Below, piece after piece: positions 16,575 to 24,792 of a stretch of DNA of 64,000 nucleotides. Where the stretch lies: assembly GCA_024236375.1 (NCBI GenBank), contig JACKKP010000004.1, positions 87,311 to 151,310 on the forward strand. Direction: 5' to 3'. How positions within the stretch are numbered: position 1 is the first letter of the stretch; each line of letters starts with the position of its first letter. The DNA is from Rickettsiaceae bacterium. Lineage in GTDB: Bacteria > Pseudomonadota > Alphaproteobacteria > Rickettsiales > Rickettsiaceae. The translations under genes were made by a program, and so were the position numbers. The notes below the pieces were generated by a model that ran no database searches, was not told the origin of the DNA, and saw only the letters and a program-made list of their open reading frames with translations.

Positions 16575-17037
16575 CAAAAAATATTATGATCTGCTAATTT
16601 TTTTAGCCGTGGTACTTAATTTAACTGGTTTCTTTGCTATAGTCATAGCCATGGACCCATCTAGGATAAGTACTGCCTTAATCGTACTTCTGCTTGGCTG
16701 GTTATGCATAACACAAGCTTGGAGATTTGTCCGTAAAATTTTAGGCCCAATCAACGACAAATGGGGACATATTTTTAATCTCATCATAAGATTTGATATA
16801 ATTGAGATTAGAAAATATATCATGCTCACAATATGTTATTTCGCTATATTGGGGTCAAAAATGTATATAGGCACAGATTTAGAAATGTTCGCAATATTCA
16901 TAGCTGCAATAACATCCCTATCAACTTTTATCCTAGTTATTATTTTTATGATTCAGCAGGCAAAGATATTAATTGTTTTATCCAAGAGAGCAACTATTTG
17001 GCTTTATTTTCGGATAAAATACGCAAATATATTTTAA
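16567..17037 (+). CDS. Membrane protein of unknown function, second of a tandem pair
   Basis: The 156-residue product has four hydrophobic segments: LLIFLAVVLNLTGFFAIVIA (9-28), TALIVLLLGWLCITQ, YIMLTICYFAILGSKMY and SLSTFILVIIFMIQQ. It is the paralogue of the protein encoded immediately upstream and starts inside that gene (8-base overlap), so the two probably arose by tandem duplication and may form a hetero-oligomer. No catalytic motif is visible. The organisation of small, coupled, similar membrane proteins resembles permease halves or toxin/immunity-like pairs, but nothing in the sequence decides this. Confidence 0.7.
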   Translation: MLNKKYYDLLIFLAVVLNLTGFFAIVIAMDPSRISTALIVLLLGWLCITQAWRFVRKILGPINDKWGHIFNLIIRFDIIEIRKYIMLTICYFAILGSKMYIGTDLEMFAIFIAAITSLSTFILVIIFMIQQAKILIVLSKRATIWLYFRIKYANIF

Positions 17038-17175
17038 GAGAATCAGGCTGGTACAACTTCATATTCCATATCACTTTTAAGTAACGTTTGCTTCCCAGGC
17101 AATGCAAACTCTGGGTGCTTAATTAAGATATCTTCTATCCACTTGATATTTCTATTAAACTTATAATCTTATTAT

Positions 17176-18066
17176 TTAAATTTGATGACAGATGATTAGG
17201 GATATGAATATCATAAATAAATAAAATATTGAATACCAAAAAAGTTTTTTAGCATAAATATAATGTGGATCATCAAATAACTTTAAACAGATATATAAAA
17301 ATATACTATTAAGTACCGAAATGATCAGTAAATAAAAGGAATTCGTTTTTAGCGCAAAATAAGGCAGATAAGTGACTATTACCATTAACAAGGAGTAATA
17401 TAATATTTGTCTCTTTGTATATGGTTCGCCTTTAATCACTGGCATCATAGGTATTCCTACTATACGGTAATCTTGTGATCTGAATAATGCTAAAGCCCAT
17501 GAATGTGGTGGGGTCCACATAAAGATTATTAAAAATAATATTATAGGCTCTATAGAGATTTGTGCTGTAACAGAAGTCCAACCGATTACGGGTGGTAATG
17601 CTCCTGATACACCACCTATAACTACATTATATATAGAAGAACGCTTAAGCCATATAGTATATATAAATATATAATATAATATTGTTATAGCAAGTAATAT
17701 GGCAGACAAAATATTAATACATACAGCCATCATCACTACTGATAAAATTCCAGTAATAACACCAAAAGCTAGTGCCTCTTCTGAAGGTATCAGCTTCTTT
17801 ACAGTAGGTCGCTTTTGGGTACGACGCATTATAGTGTCGATGTCAATATCATACCACATATTAATAGCTGCAGCAGAACCAGCGCCTAATGCAATAAATA
17901 ATATAGCTTCAAATGAAATGAGTGGATGAATATAACCAGGCGCTAAAAACATCCCACACAAAGCAGTAAATACAACCAAAGACATTACTCTTGGTTTCAT
18001 TAATGATATATAATCTCTAAATGAAGAGTTGATAATTGAAGATTGAGATATACTAACTTTATTCAT
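17176..18066 (-). CDS. ctaB: Protoheme IX farnesyltransferase (heme O synthase)
   Basis: Polytopic inner-membrane UbiA-family prenyltransferase that adds farnesyl to heme B, making heme O for cytochrome oxidase. The 296-residue product has the Asp-rich motif NMWYDIDIDTIMRRTQKRP and a second conserved region FMWTPPHSWALALFRSQDYR (quoted at the length limit), plus about nine membrane helices. Its start overlaps the end of ctaD by 8 bases, the usual coupling in alphaproteobacterial cta operons. A heme A synthase gene is not in the window. Confidence 0.93.
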   Translation of the reverse strand: MNKVSISQSSIINSSFRDYISLMKPRVMSLVVFTALCGMFLAPGYIHPLISFEAILFIALGAGSAAAINMWYDIDIDTIMRRTQKRPTVKKLIPSEEALAFGVITGILSVVMMAVCINILSAILLAITILYYIFIYTIWLKRSSIYNVVIGGVSGALPPVIGWTSVTAQISIEPIILFLIIFMWTPPHSWALALFRSQDYRIVGIPMMPVIKGEPYTKRQILYYSLLMVIVTYLPYFALKTNSFYLLIISVLNSIFLYICLKLFDDPHYIYAKKLFWYSIFYLFMIFISLIICHQI

Positions 18067-19636
18067 CCTCTTTTATAACAGGGATTTCACTATAAGTATG
18101 ATAAGCAGGCGGTGAAGAGACGGTCCATTCTAAAGTAGTAGCTCCTGATCCCCATGGATTTGCTGGACAATCTTTCCCTCTTCTTAAGGTATAAAAGATT
18201 ATAAATACAAAGAAAAACGCAGCTGCCATAGAGATTACTGAACCAATACTAGATACTAAATTCCAACCTGCAAAAGCGTCAGGATAATCAGGGATCCTTC
18301 TAGGCATGCCAGCTAACCCTAAGAAATGTTGTGGAAAAAAAGTCATGTTTACGCCTACAAATGTTAACCAGAAATGAGTTTTACCCATCCATTCAGGGTA
18401 TTGTTTACCAGACATTTTACCAAACCAATAATAGAAACCTGCAAAAGCACTAAATAATGCACCTAAAGACATCGTGTAGTGAAAATGTGCTACAACATAA
18501 TAAGTGTCATGTAATACTCTATCAATAGCAGAATTTGATAATACAACACCTGTTACACCACCAATAGTAAATAATATTATAAATCCAACTGAAAATAGCA
18601 TCGGGGTTTTGAAACTAATCGATCCACCCCACATAGTGGCGATCCAGCTGAATATTTTAATACCAGTTGGAACTGCAATTACCATAGTGCCTGCAGTAAA
18701 ATATAATAATGCATTATAGCTGAGACCTACAGTGAACATATGATGTGCCCATACTACAAAACCGATAAAGCCAATTATAATCATAGCGCATACCATCCCT
18801 GTATAACCAAAAATTTTCTTTCTGGAAAAAGTTGCTACTACTTCAGATATAATACCAAAACCTGGTAATATCACTATATATACTTCTGGATGTCCAAAAA
18901 ACCAAAATAAATGTTGAAATAAAACCGGATCCCCGCCCCCTTCTGGAGAAAAGAAATGAGTATTAAAATTGCGGTCAAATAATAACATAGTAATTGCACC
19001 TGCAAGTACAGGTAACGCTAAAACCAACAAAAATGCAGTAATTAAGATAGACCAAACAAATAATGGCATTTTAAATAATCCCATGCCCGGAGCACGCATA
19101 TTAAAAGTTGTAACTATTATATTGATTGCTCCTAATATTGACGACATACCAGCTAAATGAAGGCTAAGTATTGCCATGTCAACAGCTGCGCCGGGGTGAC
19201 CCAATAAATTACTTAAAGGGGGATATAATGTCCAACCTGTACCAGCTCCTCCACCTATCATGCTTGATGTCAGTAGTAATAAAAATGCAGGTACTAATAG
19301 CCAAAAACTAATATTGTTGAGTCTTGGAAAGGCCATATCGGGTGCACCTATTAAAATTGGTACAAACCAGTTGCCAAATCCACCAAACAATGCTGGCATA
19401 ATCATGAAAAATACCATAATTAATGCATGGGCAGTGATTAATACATTATATAATTGATGATCATGCCCCAAAAAATCTGAACCAGGCACTGCTAACTGCA
19501 AGCGGAATAATACAGAAAATAATCCCCCTACTAATCCTGCAAAAACTGCGAATATAATGTATAAACTACCAATATCTTTATGGTTAGTGGAAAATAACCA
19601 TCTTTTTAGTCCTGTAGGCGTATCGTGATCTGTCAT
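18059..19636 (-). CDS. ctaD: Cytochrome c oxidase subunit I
   Basis: The 525-residue catalytic subunit of aa3-type oxidase reduces oxygen to water and pumps protons across the inner membrane. The protein has twelve predicted membrane helices. Visible hallmarks are the low-spin heme ligand region ITAHALIMVFFMIMPALFGG, the binuclear-centre segment FWFFGHPEVYIVILPGFG with the cross-linked His-Tyr pair, the Cu-B histidines in WAHHMF and the high-spin heme ligand region VVAHFHYTMSLGA. It is expressed between ctaC (11 bases upstream) and ctaB (overlap). Confidence 0.98.
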   Translation of the reverse strand: MTDHDTPTGLKRWLFSTNHKDIGSLYIIFAVFAGLVGGLFSVLFRLQLAVPGSDFLGHDHQLYNVLITAHALIMVFFMIMPALFGGFGNWFVPILIGAPDMAFPRLNNISFWLLVPAFLLLLTSSMIGGGAGTGWTLYPPLSNLLGHPGAAVDMAILSLHLAGMSSILGAINIIVTTFNMRAPGMGLFKMPLFVWSILITAFLLVLALPVLAGAITMLLFDRNFNTHFFSPEGGGDPVLFQHLFWFFGHPEVYIVILPGFGIISEVVATFSRKKIFGYTGMVCAMIIIGFIGFVVWAHHMFTVGLSYNALLYFTAGTMVIAVPTGIKIFSWIATMWGGSISFKTPMLFSVGFIILFTIGGVTGVVLSNSAIDRVLHDTYYVVAHFHYTMSLGALFSAFAGFYYWFGKMSGKQYPEWMGKTHFWLTFVGVNMTFFPQHFLGLAGMPRRIPDYPDAFAGWNLVSSIGSVISMAAAFFFVFIIFYTLRRGKDCPANPWGSGATTLEWTVSSPPAYHTYSEIPVIKEDE

Positions 19637-19647
19637 TTTTACTAAAC

Positions 19648-20472
19648 TTAATTTGAATTGAGACTATAAGTTATCATTTTATTAGATATTTTTTCTGATA
19701 GAGAAGCAAATTTTATCTTAGCTTCTGCTATCCAAGCACTAAATTCTTCTTCACTCACAACTTCAATTGCGATTGGCATAAATCCATGATTTATACCACA
19801 TAATTCTGAACATTGTCCATAATAGACTCCTTTTTTATCAATTTTTGCCCATGTTTCATTAACCTTACCAGGTACGGCATCAGTTTTAATTCCAAGTGCA
19901 GGTACTGCAAAACTATGTATGACATCCGATGCAGTAATTAAAAATTTTACTACTTTTCCTTGAGGTACTATAATTCTATTATCCACTTCTAATAACCTTA
20001 ATTGACCTGGTTTTAAGTCTTTGGTTTCTATCATACGACTATCAAATTCTATCCCATCATTATCAGGATAGGAGTAGCTCCAATACCATTGCGAACCAAC
20101 AACTTTAATTGTTAAATCTGCTTTAGGAATATGTTCAGCCATTTTCAATATGCTAAAGGAAGGTATCGCTATTATTATCAAAATAATTACAGGTATCACT
20201 GTCCAAATAATTTCTAAAGTAATATTATGTGTAAAACTAGCAGGAATAGGGTTTGCTTTTGCATTAAATTTGATAGCTACATATAATACTAAAAATATTA
20301 CAAATGCTACAATGGCAGTAATAATTATAAGTAGGAAGTTATGAAAATGATGTAATTCATTCATTATTGGGCTTGCAGCTTCTTGAAAATTGATCTGCCA
20401 AGGATGTGGTTGGTCCGCAAGCGCTGTGTTTCCTACTAAAATACTAATGATAAAATAGATAAATCCTTGCAT
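19648..20472 (-). CDS. ctaC: Cytochrome c oxidase subunit II
   Basis: The 274-residue Cu-A subunit takes electrons from cytochrome c. It has a signal peptide (FIYFIISILVGNTALA), two membrane helices (LLIIITAIVAFVIFLVLYVA and IIWTVIPVIILIIIAIPSF) and a periplasmic cupredoxin domain. The Cu-A ligands are seen in VIHSFAVPALG and GQCSELCGINHGFM, and the aromatic patch appears as GSQWYWSYSYPD. It is the first gene of the ctaC-ctaD-ctaB operon on the minus strand; subunit III is not in the window. Confidence 0.97.
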   Translation of the reverse strand: MQGFIYFIISILVGNTALADQPHPWQINFQEAASPIMNELHHFHNFLLIIITAIVAFVIFLVLYVAIKFNAKANPIPASFTHNITLEIIWTVIPVIILIIIAIPSFSILKMAEHIPKADLTIKVVGSQWYWSYSYPDNDGIEFDSRMIETKDLKPGQLRLLEVDNRIIVPQGKVVKFLITASDVIHSFAVPALGIKTDAVPGKVNETWAKIDKKGVYYGQCSELCGINHGFMPIAIEVVSEEEFSAWIAEAKIKFASLSEKISNKMITYSLNSN

Positions 20473-20894
20473 TTATTTAATATCCATAACTATTAGTTAC
20501 TGAGAAATAAGAGTTATTTTTAATTTTTCTAAACAAATTAAAATATAACATAATAAAATATACATCTTATCAAACAAAGATTCAATTAATTAATAAAGGT
20601 TTGGCTTATCATATATGATATTAAAGCTGAAAAATTACACTTTTTTAGAAGTTTATGGTAGTGTTCTAATAATCTGATAGGGCTAATTAATTAATTTTTA
20701 GCTAAAACTGAAAAGAGATTAGGTACAAACCTACACCACAGTTGGCTCACGAATTATTTAAAATTATAAGCCAATAATGTAGTAAATCTTGCTGTGTTTA
20801 CGTCCGAGAGCTATATATTTTTCTCTTAAGTTAAATCTCAACAATAACTAATCAGCATAATAAAATAATGTTGTTTGCCATGACTTAATATGTT
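20473..20894. other. 422-base intergenic region, nothing firmly recognised
   Basis: This gap separates the ctaC start from the trhO end, so it must contain the cta promoter near 20480-20560. Short stop-broken readings occur (for example YKPTPQLAHELFKIISQ on the plus strand near 20720-20770), but no gene can be supported. Confidence 0.4.
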
Positions 20895-21686
20895 CTAATT
20901 TGATGCTAATTTTGCCATTGATTTTGCAGTATAACCTCGTTTAACCCAACAATTTTTTGCTGGAGACAAATCTTCTGCTACGGCACCTCTATCGTCAAAT
21001 ACAAAACATTCTCCTTGCCACATTTTATTTTTGTTTTTGGTATCCTCAAGATATTGTAATATACCTCCTTTTAAATGATATACTTCTTTAATACCTTTGT
21101 CTTTAAGTAAGGCAGTCGATTTTTCACATCTAATACCACCAGTACAAAACATTGCTACTTTTTTTCCTTTTAAATGATCAATATTTGCATCAGTCCACTC
21201 AGGTAATTGCTTGAATGTTTCAGTTTGCGGATTAATAGAATTTTTAAATGTACCAATTTTTATTTCATAATCATTACGTGTATCAATAGTAATCACATCT
21301 TTCTGACAAATAAAATCATCCCAATCATGAGTTTCAATATATTGGCCCTTTAAGTTTTCTACATCAAAATTGTCTTTATATTTTAATGCTACTATTTCAT
21401 TTTTAATCTTGACTTTAATTTTGGAAAAAGGCTGTATTTTACAATAATTTATTTTAGCATTAATGTCCTTTGCATTAGTAAGTTTTTCTATTTCTTTCAA
21501 TAATAATTGTACATTTTCAAGGCTGCCTGAAATCGTACCGTTAAATCCCTCATGTGCTATTAATACTGTACCACGTATATATTTCTTTTTTGCAATATAT
21601 AATATTTTTGGCAATAACATGTTAACATCTTTTATAGATACAAAACTATAAAAACTTAGAACAGCAATTTTTTCTTCTAGATTCAT
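20895..21686 (-). CDS. trhO: tRNA uridine(34) hydroxylase TrhO (YceA-type rhodanese)
   Basis: The 263-residue protein has an N-terminal ferredoxin-like domain (FVSIKDVNMLLPKIL, GTVLIAHEGFNGTISGS) and a C-terminal rhodanese domain with the active cysteine C181 in MFCTGGIRCEKS, a TrhO signature. TrhO hydroxylates U34 of several tRNAs to ho5U using oxygen. QYLEDTKNKNKMWQGECFVF followed by the Asp-Asp-Arg motif (FDDR) matches the family's C-terminal block. The gene appears to have its own transcript; the neighbour upstream, 184 bases away, is a queuosine-precursor transporter, another gene that affects wobble-base modification. Confidence 0.92.
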   Translation of the reverse strand: MNLEEKIAVLSFYSFVSIKDVNMLLPKILYIAKKKYIRGTVLIAHEGFNGTISGSLENVQLLLKEIEKLTNAKDINAKINYCKIQPFSKIKVKIKNEIVALKYKDNFDVENLKGQYIETHDWDDFICQKDVITIDTRNDYEIKIGTFKNSINPQTETFKQLPEWTDANIDHLKGKKVAMFCTGGIRCEKSTALLKDKGIKEVYHLKGGILQYLEDTKNKNKMWQGECFVFDDRGAVAEDLSPAKNCWVKRGYTAKSMAKLASN

Positions 21687-21870
21687 TTCTTACCTTAAAA
21701 CTTTTAAATTTTTATATAAAATATCACGGTCATAGTGCTATTATTTTTAAATAACGCATATAATAACATAAAAGAAGTATAAAGTGTAGCAAATCCATTA
21801 AGCTTATTAATGATGATTAGTACAAAATCCTCATACTATGTAAAAACTAAATTTATATATAATCAAAATT

Positions 21871-22587
21871 TTACTTTAAATTAAATACAGCTTTTAAAGA
21901 GGGTTTTTCATATGAATCCACACCCTCAATTTTCTTAAGATATCTGGTAATTATGATTGTAAAAGGTAATAATAATAGTTCGTAGAGAACTTTTGTAAGA
22001 GTCAGTGTTGCTGCAAAGTGAATTAACATCTTTACATTCATTAGGTGACCAAAGGCGATAGTAGCAAAAACTAAAGTTTCTAAGAATGCCCCTACACAAG
22101 TACTTAAGATTGCTCTTAAAGCAAAATTTTTACCCTTAAAGATAATTTTTAGATGGGATAAGGCGTAAGCATTAAGTAATTCACCAAAAAAATAGCTAGT
22201 TAATGAGGCCATTACTATTCGAGGTGCAAAACTAAATATTTTGGCAAACGCTTCGTGATTACTATGCTCTGGAGCAGGTGGAAGTAGAACAATTATATAT
22301 AATATTAAAGTTAAGAATATATTAAAAAATAATGCCGACCATATTACACGTCTACTAATAGAAAAACCGTATATTTCGGTCAACATATCATTTAGTACAT
22401 ATAACATCGGAAATAATATGATCCCTCCCGGTAAAATTAAATTGCCAAATGATACTAGTTTTATTGCTCCCAAATTAGAGCCTATTAACAAGACTACAAA
22501 AGCAAGGTTAATAAAATTTAAGTATTTAAAATTTTTCTTATTAGAAGTATTATTGATTTCTTGTTTTAATTTTAAGTTTTCTTCCAT
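21871..22587 (-). CDS. yhhQ: Queuosine precursor transporter (YhhQ/VUT family)
   Basis: The 238-residue inner-membrane protein has about six hydrophobic helices. The family signature appears as ILFPMLYVLNDMLTEIYGFS followed by RRVIW, and later ASLTSYFFGELLNAYALS and GAFLETLVFATIAFGH. In E. coli YhhQ imports preQ0/preQ1; in other bacteria family members take up queuine. An obligate intracellular bacterium could use it to salvage a precursor from the host. The substrate cannot be read from sequence. It starts 13 bases after the end of the upstream lipoprotein gene on the same strand. Confidence 0.88.
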   Translation of the reverse strand: MEENLKLKQEINNTSNKKNFKYLNFINLAFVVLLIGSNLGAIKLVSFGNLILPGGIILFPMLYVLNDMLTEIYGFSISRRVIWSALFFNIFLTLILYIIVLLPPAPEHSNHEAFAKIFSFAPRIVMASLTSYFFGELLNAYALSHLKIIFKGKNFALRAILSTCVGAFLETLVFATIAFGHLMNVKMLIHFAATLTLTKVLYELLLLPFTIIITRYLKKIEGVDSYEKPSLKAVFNLK

Positions 22588-22600
22588 AAGTGCCTCACAT

Positions 22601-23413
22601 TTAATTACAATTAGGTTGTTTGTTGTAATGACGCCAAAATTCTTCCCAATTACGAGAGTGTGTCGCTCCCTTAATTATTTTATGTTTCACGCAAGTCGAA
22701 CTAGATTTGAGTACATATTCTTCTGCAATAAATGGTGGTACTACACGATCTAATTCACCGCTTAAATGCATTTGGGGTACAAATTTTACTTTTTCAGCAT
22801 AATCTATTGGGTTAATAGAACCTTTCATTGGTAGCGATCTATGATGCGATGTAAATTTCTTAATATCGAGATTGCCTCCAATTGTAATAATATCCGATAC
22901 ATTTTGATTGCGGCTTGCAATTAATATTGCTATGCCGCCTCCACCTGAATAGCCTACTAAACTGAAATTTTTATTTCCACTAATTTTATTTATTACTTGA
23001 TTAATATTATCTACAACTTCTTCAGCAAATCTTTTTGTGGTCCAATAAGAATTATTACTGCATTTAGGGTTGAGTGCTTTAGAATATTGGCAAGGTCGAG
23101 CTATATATATTATATTTGGTCTTGAATCTAGCATCATTATATTAATTAATACTGGTCTTTTTGGTGTAGGATCAGGAGAAATGCCAGTTTTAGTCGCTAC
23201 TCTGCCGTCACCCTCAATATAAAAGACATAAGGAGCATTTGCAGAAGTGATTTTTTGGTAAGTGGTAAGAGTAAAATCTGTTCCACTTACTAATTGTTCT
23301 TTGAATCCTTGTGGAATATAAGAAGATGATTTAAGACTTTGGTTGGATGGCGTACAACCAACCAAAAATAGTATTAATAATAGATAAATATTTTTACCAA
23401 GGTATTTCGTCAT
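22601..23413 (-). CDS. Alpha/beta-hydrolase-fold lipoprotein
   Basis: I place the start at the ATG at 23411-23413 because it gives a clean lipoprotein signal (MTKYLGKNIYLLLILFLVGC, lipidated C20); a longer frame reaches 23506 but runs inside ssb. The 270-residue product has the nucleophile elbow LVGYSGGGGIAI (S156), an acid candidate in SGELDRVVPPFI and the catalytic His candidate in IKGATHSRNWEEFW. It therefore looks like an active serine hydrolase anchored to a membrane. Substrate is unknown. Its start overlaps the end of ssb by 20 bases and yhhQ follows after 13 bases, so the three may be one transcript. Confidence 0.75.
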   Translation of the reverse strand: MTKYLGKNIYLLLILFLVGCTPSNQSLKSSSYIPQGFKEQLVSGTDFTLTTYQKITSANAPYVFYIEGDGRVATKTGISPDPTPKRPVLINIMMLDSRPNIIYIARPCQYSKALNPKCSNNSYWTTKRFAEEVVDNINQVINKISGNKNFSLVGYSGGGGIAILIASRNQNVSDIITIGGNLDIKKFTSHHRSLPMKGSINPIDYAEKVKFVPQMHLSGELDRVVPPFIAEEYVLKSSSTCVKHKIIKGATHSRNWEEFWRHYNKQPNCN

Positions 23414-23846
23414 CAATATCACTATTTTCAAAATCTTTTGAGAATTTATTATCCGGTTTAGTACGTGTTTCTGAAGAAAAACCATTATTATCACTTTTTG
23501 CGTCAAGTAGAATTAATGTAGCATTATAACCTTGTAGTACCACTTCGGTAGTATATTTTTCTTGATTATTATCATCATTCCATTTTCTTGTCTGTAACTG
23601 GCCCTCAATATATATTTTTGAGCCCTTTTTTACATAATTTTTTACTACTTTTACGAGTCCTTCAGAAAAAATAACAATTTTATGCCATTCGGTTTTTTCC
23701 TTTTTTTCCCCTGTCACTTTATCCCGCCAACTATCACTAGTTGCAATGCTAAAATTTGCTATTTCTTTTCCATCATTAGTGGTTCTAATTTCTGGATCAC
23801 GTCCTAAATTACCAATTAATACTACTTTATTTAAACTACCGGCCAT
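23394..23846 (-). CDS. ssb: Single-stranded DNA-binding protein
   Basis: The 150-residue SSB has an OB fold beginning MAGSLNKVVLIGNLGRDPE, with NFSIATSDSWRDK and KGSKIYIEGQLQTRKW, and a flexible linker. The C-terminal acidic tip DIDDEIPW is a version of the partner-binding tail DxDDDIPF, here ending in Trp rather than Phe. It protects single-stranded DNA in replication and repair. Confidence 0.96.
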   Translation of the reverse strand: MAGSLNKVVLIGNLGRDPEIRTTNDGKEIANFSIATSDSWRDKVTGEKKEKTEWHKIVIFSEGLVKVVKNYVKKGSKIYIEGQLQTRKWNDDNNQEKYTTEVVLQGYNATLILLDAKSDNNGFSSETRTKPDNKFSKDFENSDIDDEIPW

Positions 23847-23977
23847 ATACTTCTCAATTTTTTAACTATAAACTTGCTTTAATTTAATATTATCGTCACC
23901 AAAAAACTAGAACTGAAAAATTTAGAACTTCTAGTAAATTAGCAATATTTTAAACTAACTAATTTAAGCTATATCAT

Positions 23978-24012
23978 AAAAAAAACTCTCATAAAACAAG
24001 TTTTTTTGAAGA
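23978..24012 (-). terminator. Terminator downstream of the dioxygenase-like gene
   Basis: Read on the minus strand, CTCTTCA and TGAGAG can pair around an A/T-rich core and are followed directly by a run of eight T. It lies between the end of the dioxygenase-like gene and ssb. Confidence 0.45.
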
Positions 24013-24070
24013 GATTGATTTTCTGATTCAACTAATAATGTGTTATATTGATAGCTATTTTAGTCTTTTG

Positions 24071-24679
24071 TTAATTTGGCATTACCACCTGAAATCCGTA
24101 AACTTTAGCGCTATAATCTCTGATCAGATTTAATATAGAATCATTTTTTATAGTTGTTTCCGGATTATATAAACGATGTTTTTTAAGCGGAATAATAATT
24201 TGTAGAGAATCACGATTTACTTTTTCTGCTCGGAGATTTAAGTGTGGTTGCATATCATGTACTTTATTGGGGTAAATAGTAACAAAGACAAATTCTCCTA
24301 GATTATTTGTTGTTGCAATACCGTTTCCAGTAAAACTATGTCCATCATTGGATATATTTATTAAGGATGGATCTGCGATGTTACGTAATGGTTTATAAGG
24401 ATATTTCCCTGTACAATCTACCTGCCATAAATAAATTTTAGCATCTGAAATAGGTTTGCAGCTTGTATCTACCAATTTTCCATAAATAATAATTCTTTCG
24501 CCGCAGAATAACGGAGTTTGCCCAGCTTGATTTAATAAATTATTGGAAGTTATAAATTCATCGGGTTCATAATCATTAGATGCCGTTTCATTTGGCGTGC
24601 AACTCGCGGCTAAAATAACTTGGTAATATAATATACAAAATAATATAGTAAATAAATTTACAACTTTCTTTAGATTCAT
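24071..24679 (-). CDS. Exported intradiol-dioxygenase-like protein, probably lacking one iron ligand
   Basis: The 202-residue protein has a signal peptide (LFTILFCILYYQVILAASC) and an all-beta domain similar to protocatechuate 3,4-dioxygenase: IIIYGKLVDTSCKPISDAKI, YLWQVDCTGKYPYKP, then GEFVFVTIYPNKV and MQPHLNLRAEK. True intradiol enzymes bind Fe(III) with two Tyr and two His, the His pair in an HxH motif (often PxHIHF). Here the motif reads PHLNL, keeping one His and replacing the second by Asn. Aromatic ring cleavage is therefore doubtful. It may be a structural or binding derivative. Being exported is also unlike cytoplasmic protocatechuate dioxygenases. Confidence 0.7.
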   Translation of the reverse strand: MNLKKVVNLFTILFCILYYQVILAASCTPNETASNDYEPDEFITSNNLLNQAGQTPLFCGERIIIYGKLVDTSCKPISDAKIYLWQVDCTGKYPYKPLRNIADPSLINISNDGHSFTGNGIATTNNLGEFVFVTIYPNKVHDMQPHLNLRAEKVNRDSLQIIIPLKKHRLYNPETTIKNDSILNLIRDYSAKVYGFQVVMPN

Positions 24680-24792
24680 ACAATTATTATTAGAAGTTTA
24701 TTGATAAAAATATTAGTAGTAAATACTATATCAGATCAATGATAATATGATTGTATAAATTTTTCTTTTCATTAAGGTGATATTAAATCCCC

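Noticed and set aside
20700..20830. Short reading YKPTPQLAHELFKII.. and a minus reading IALGRKHSKIYYIIGL
   Set aside because: Both are broken by stops after fewer than 20-30 residues and match no family I can name.
22684..22696. TGTTTCACGC, half of a parS-like sequence
   Set aside because: The second half-site is missing and it lies inside a coding region.
23414..23506. N-terminal extension of the lipoprotein hydrolase
   Set aside because: It lies within ssb and would bury the lipoprotein signal; the ATG at 23413 gives a proper signal peptide.
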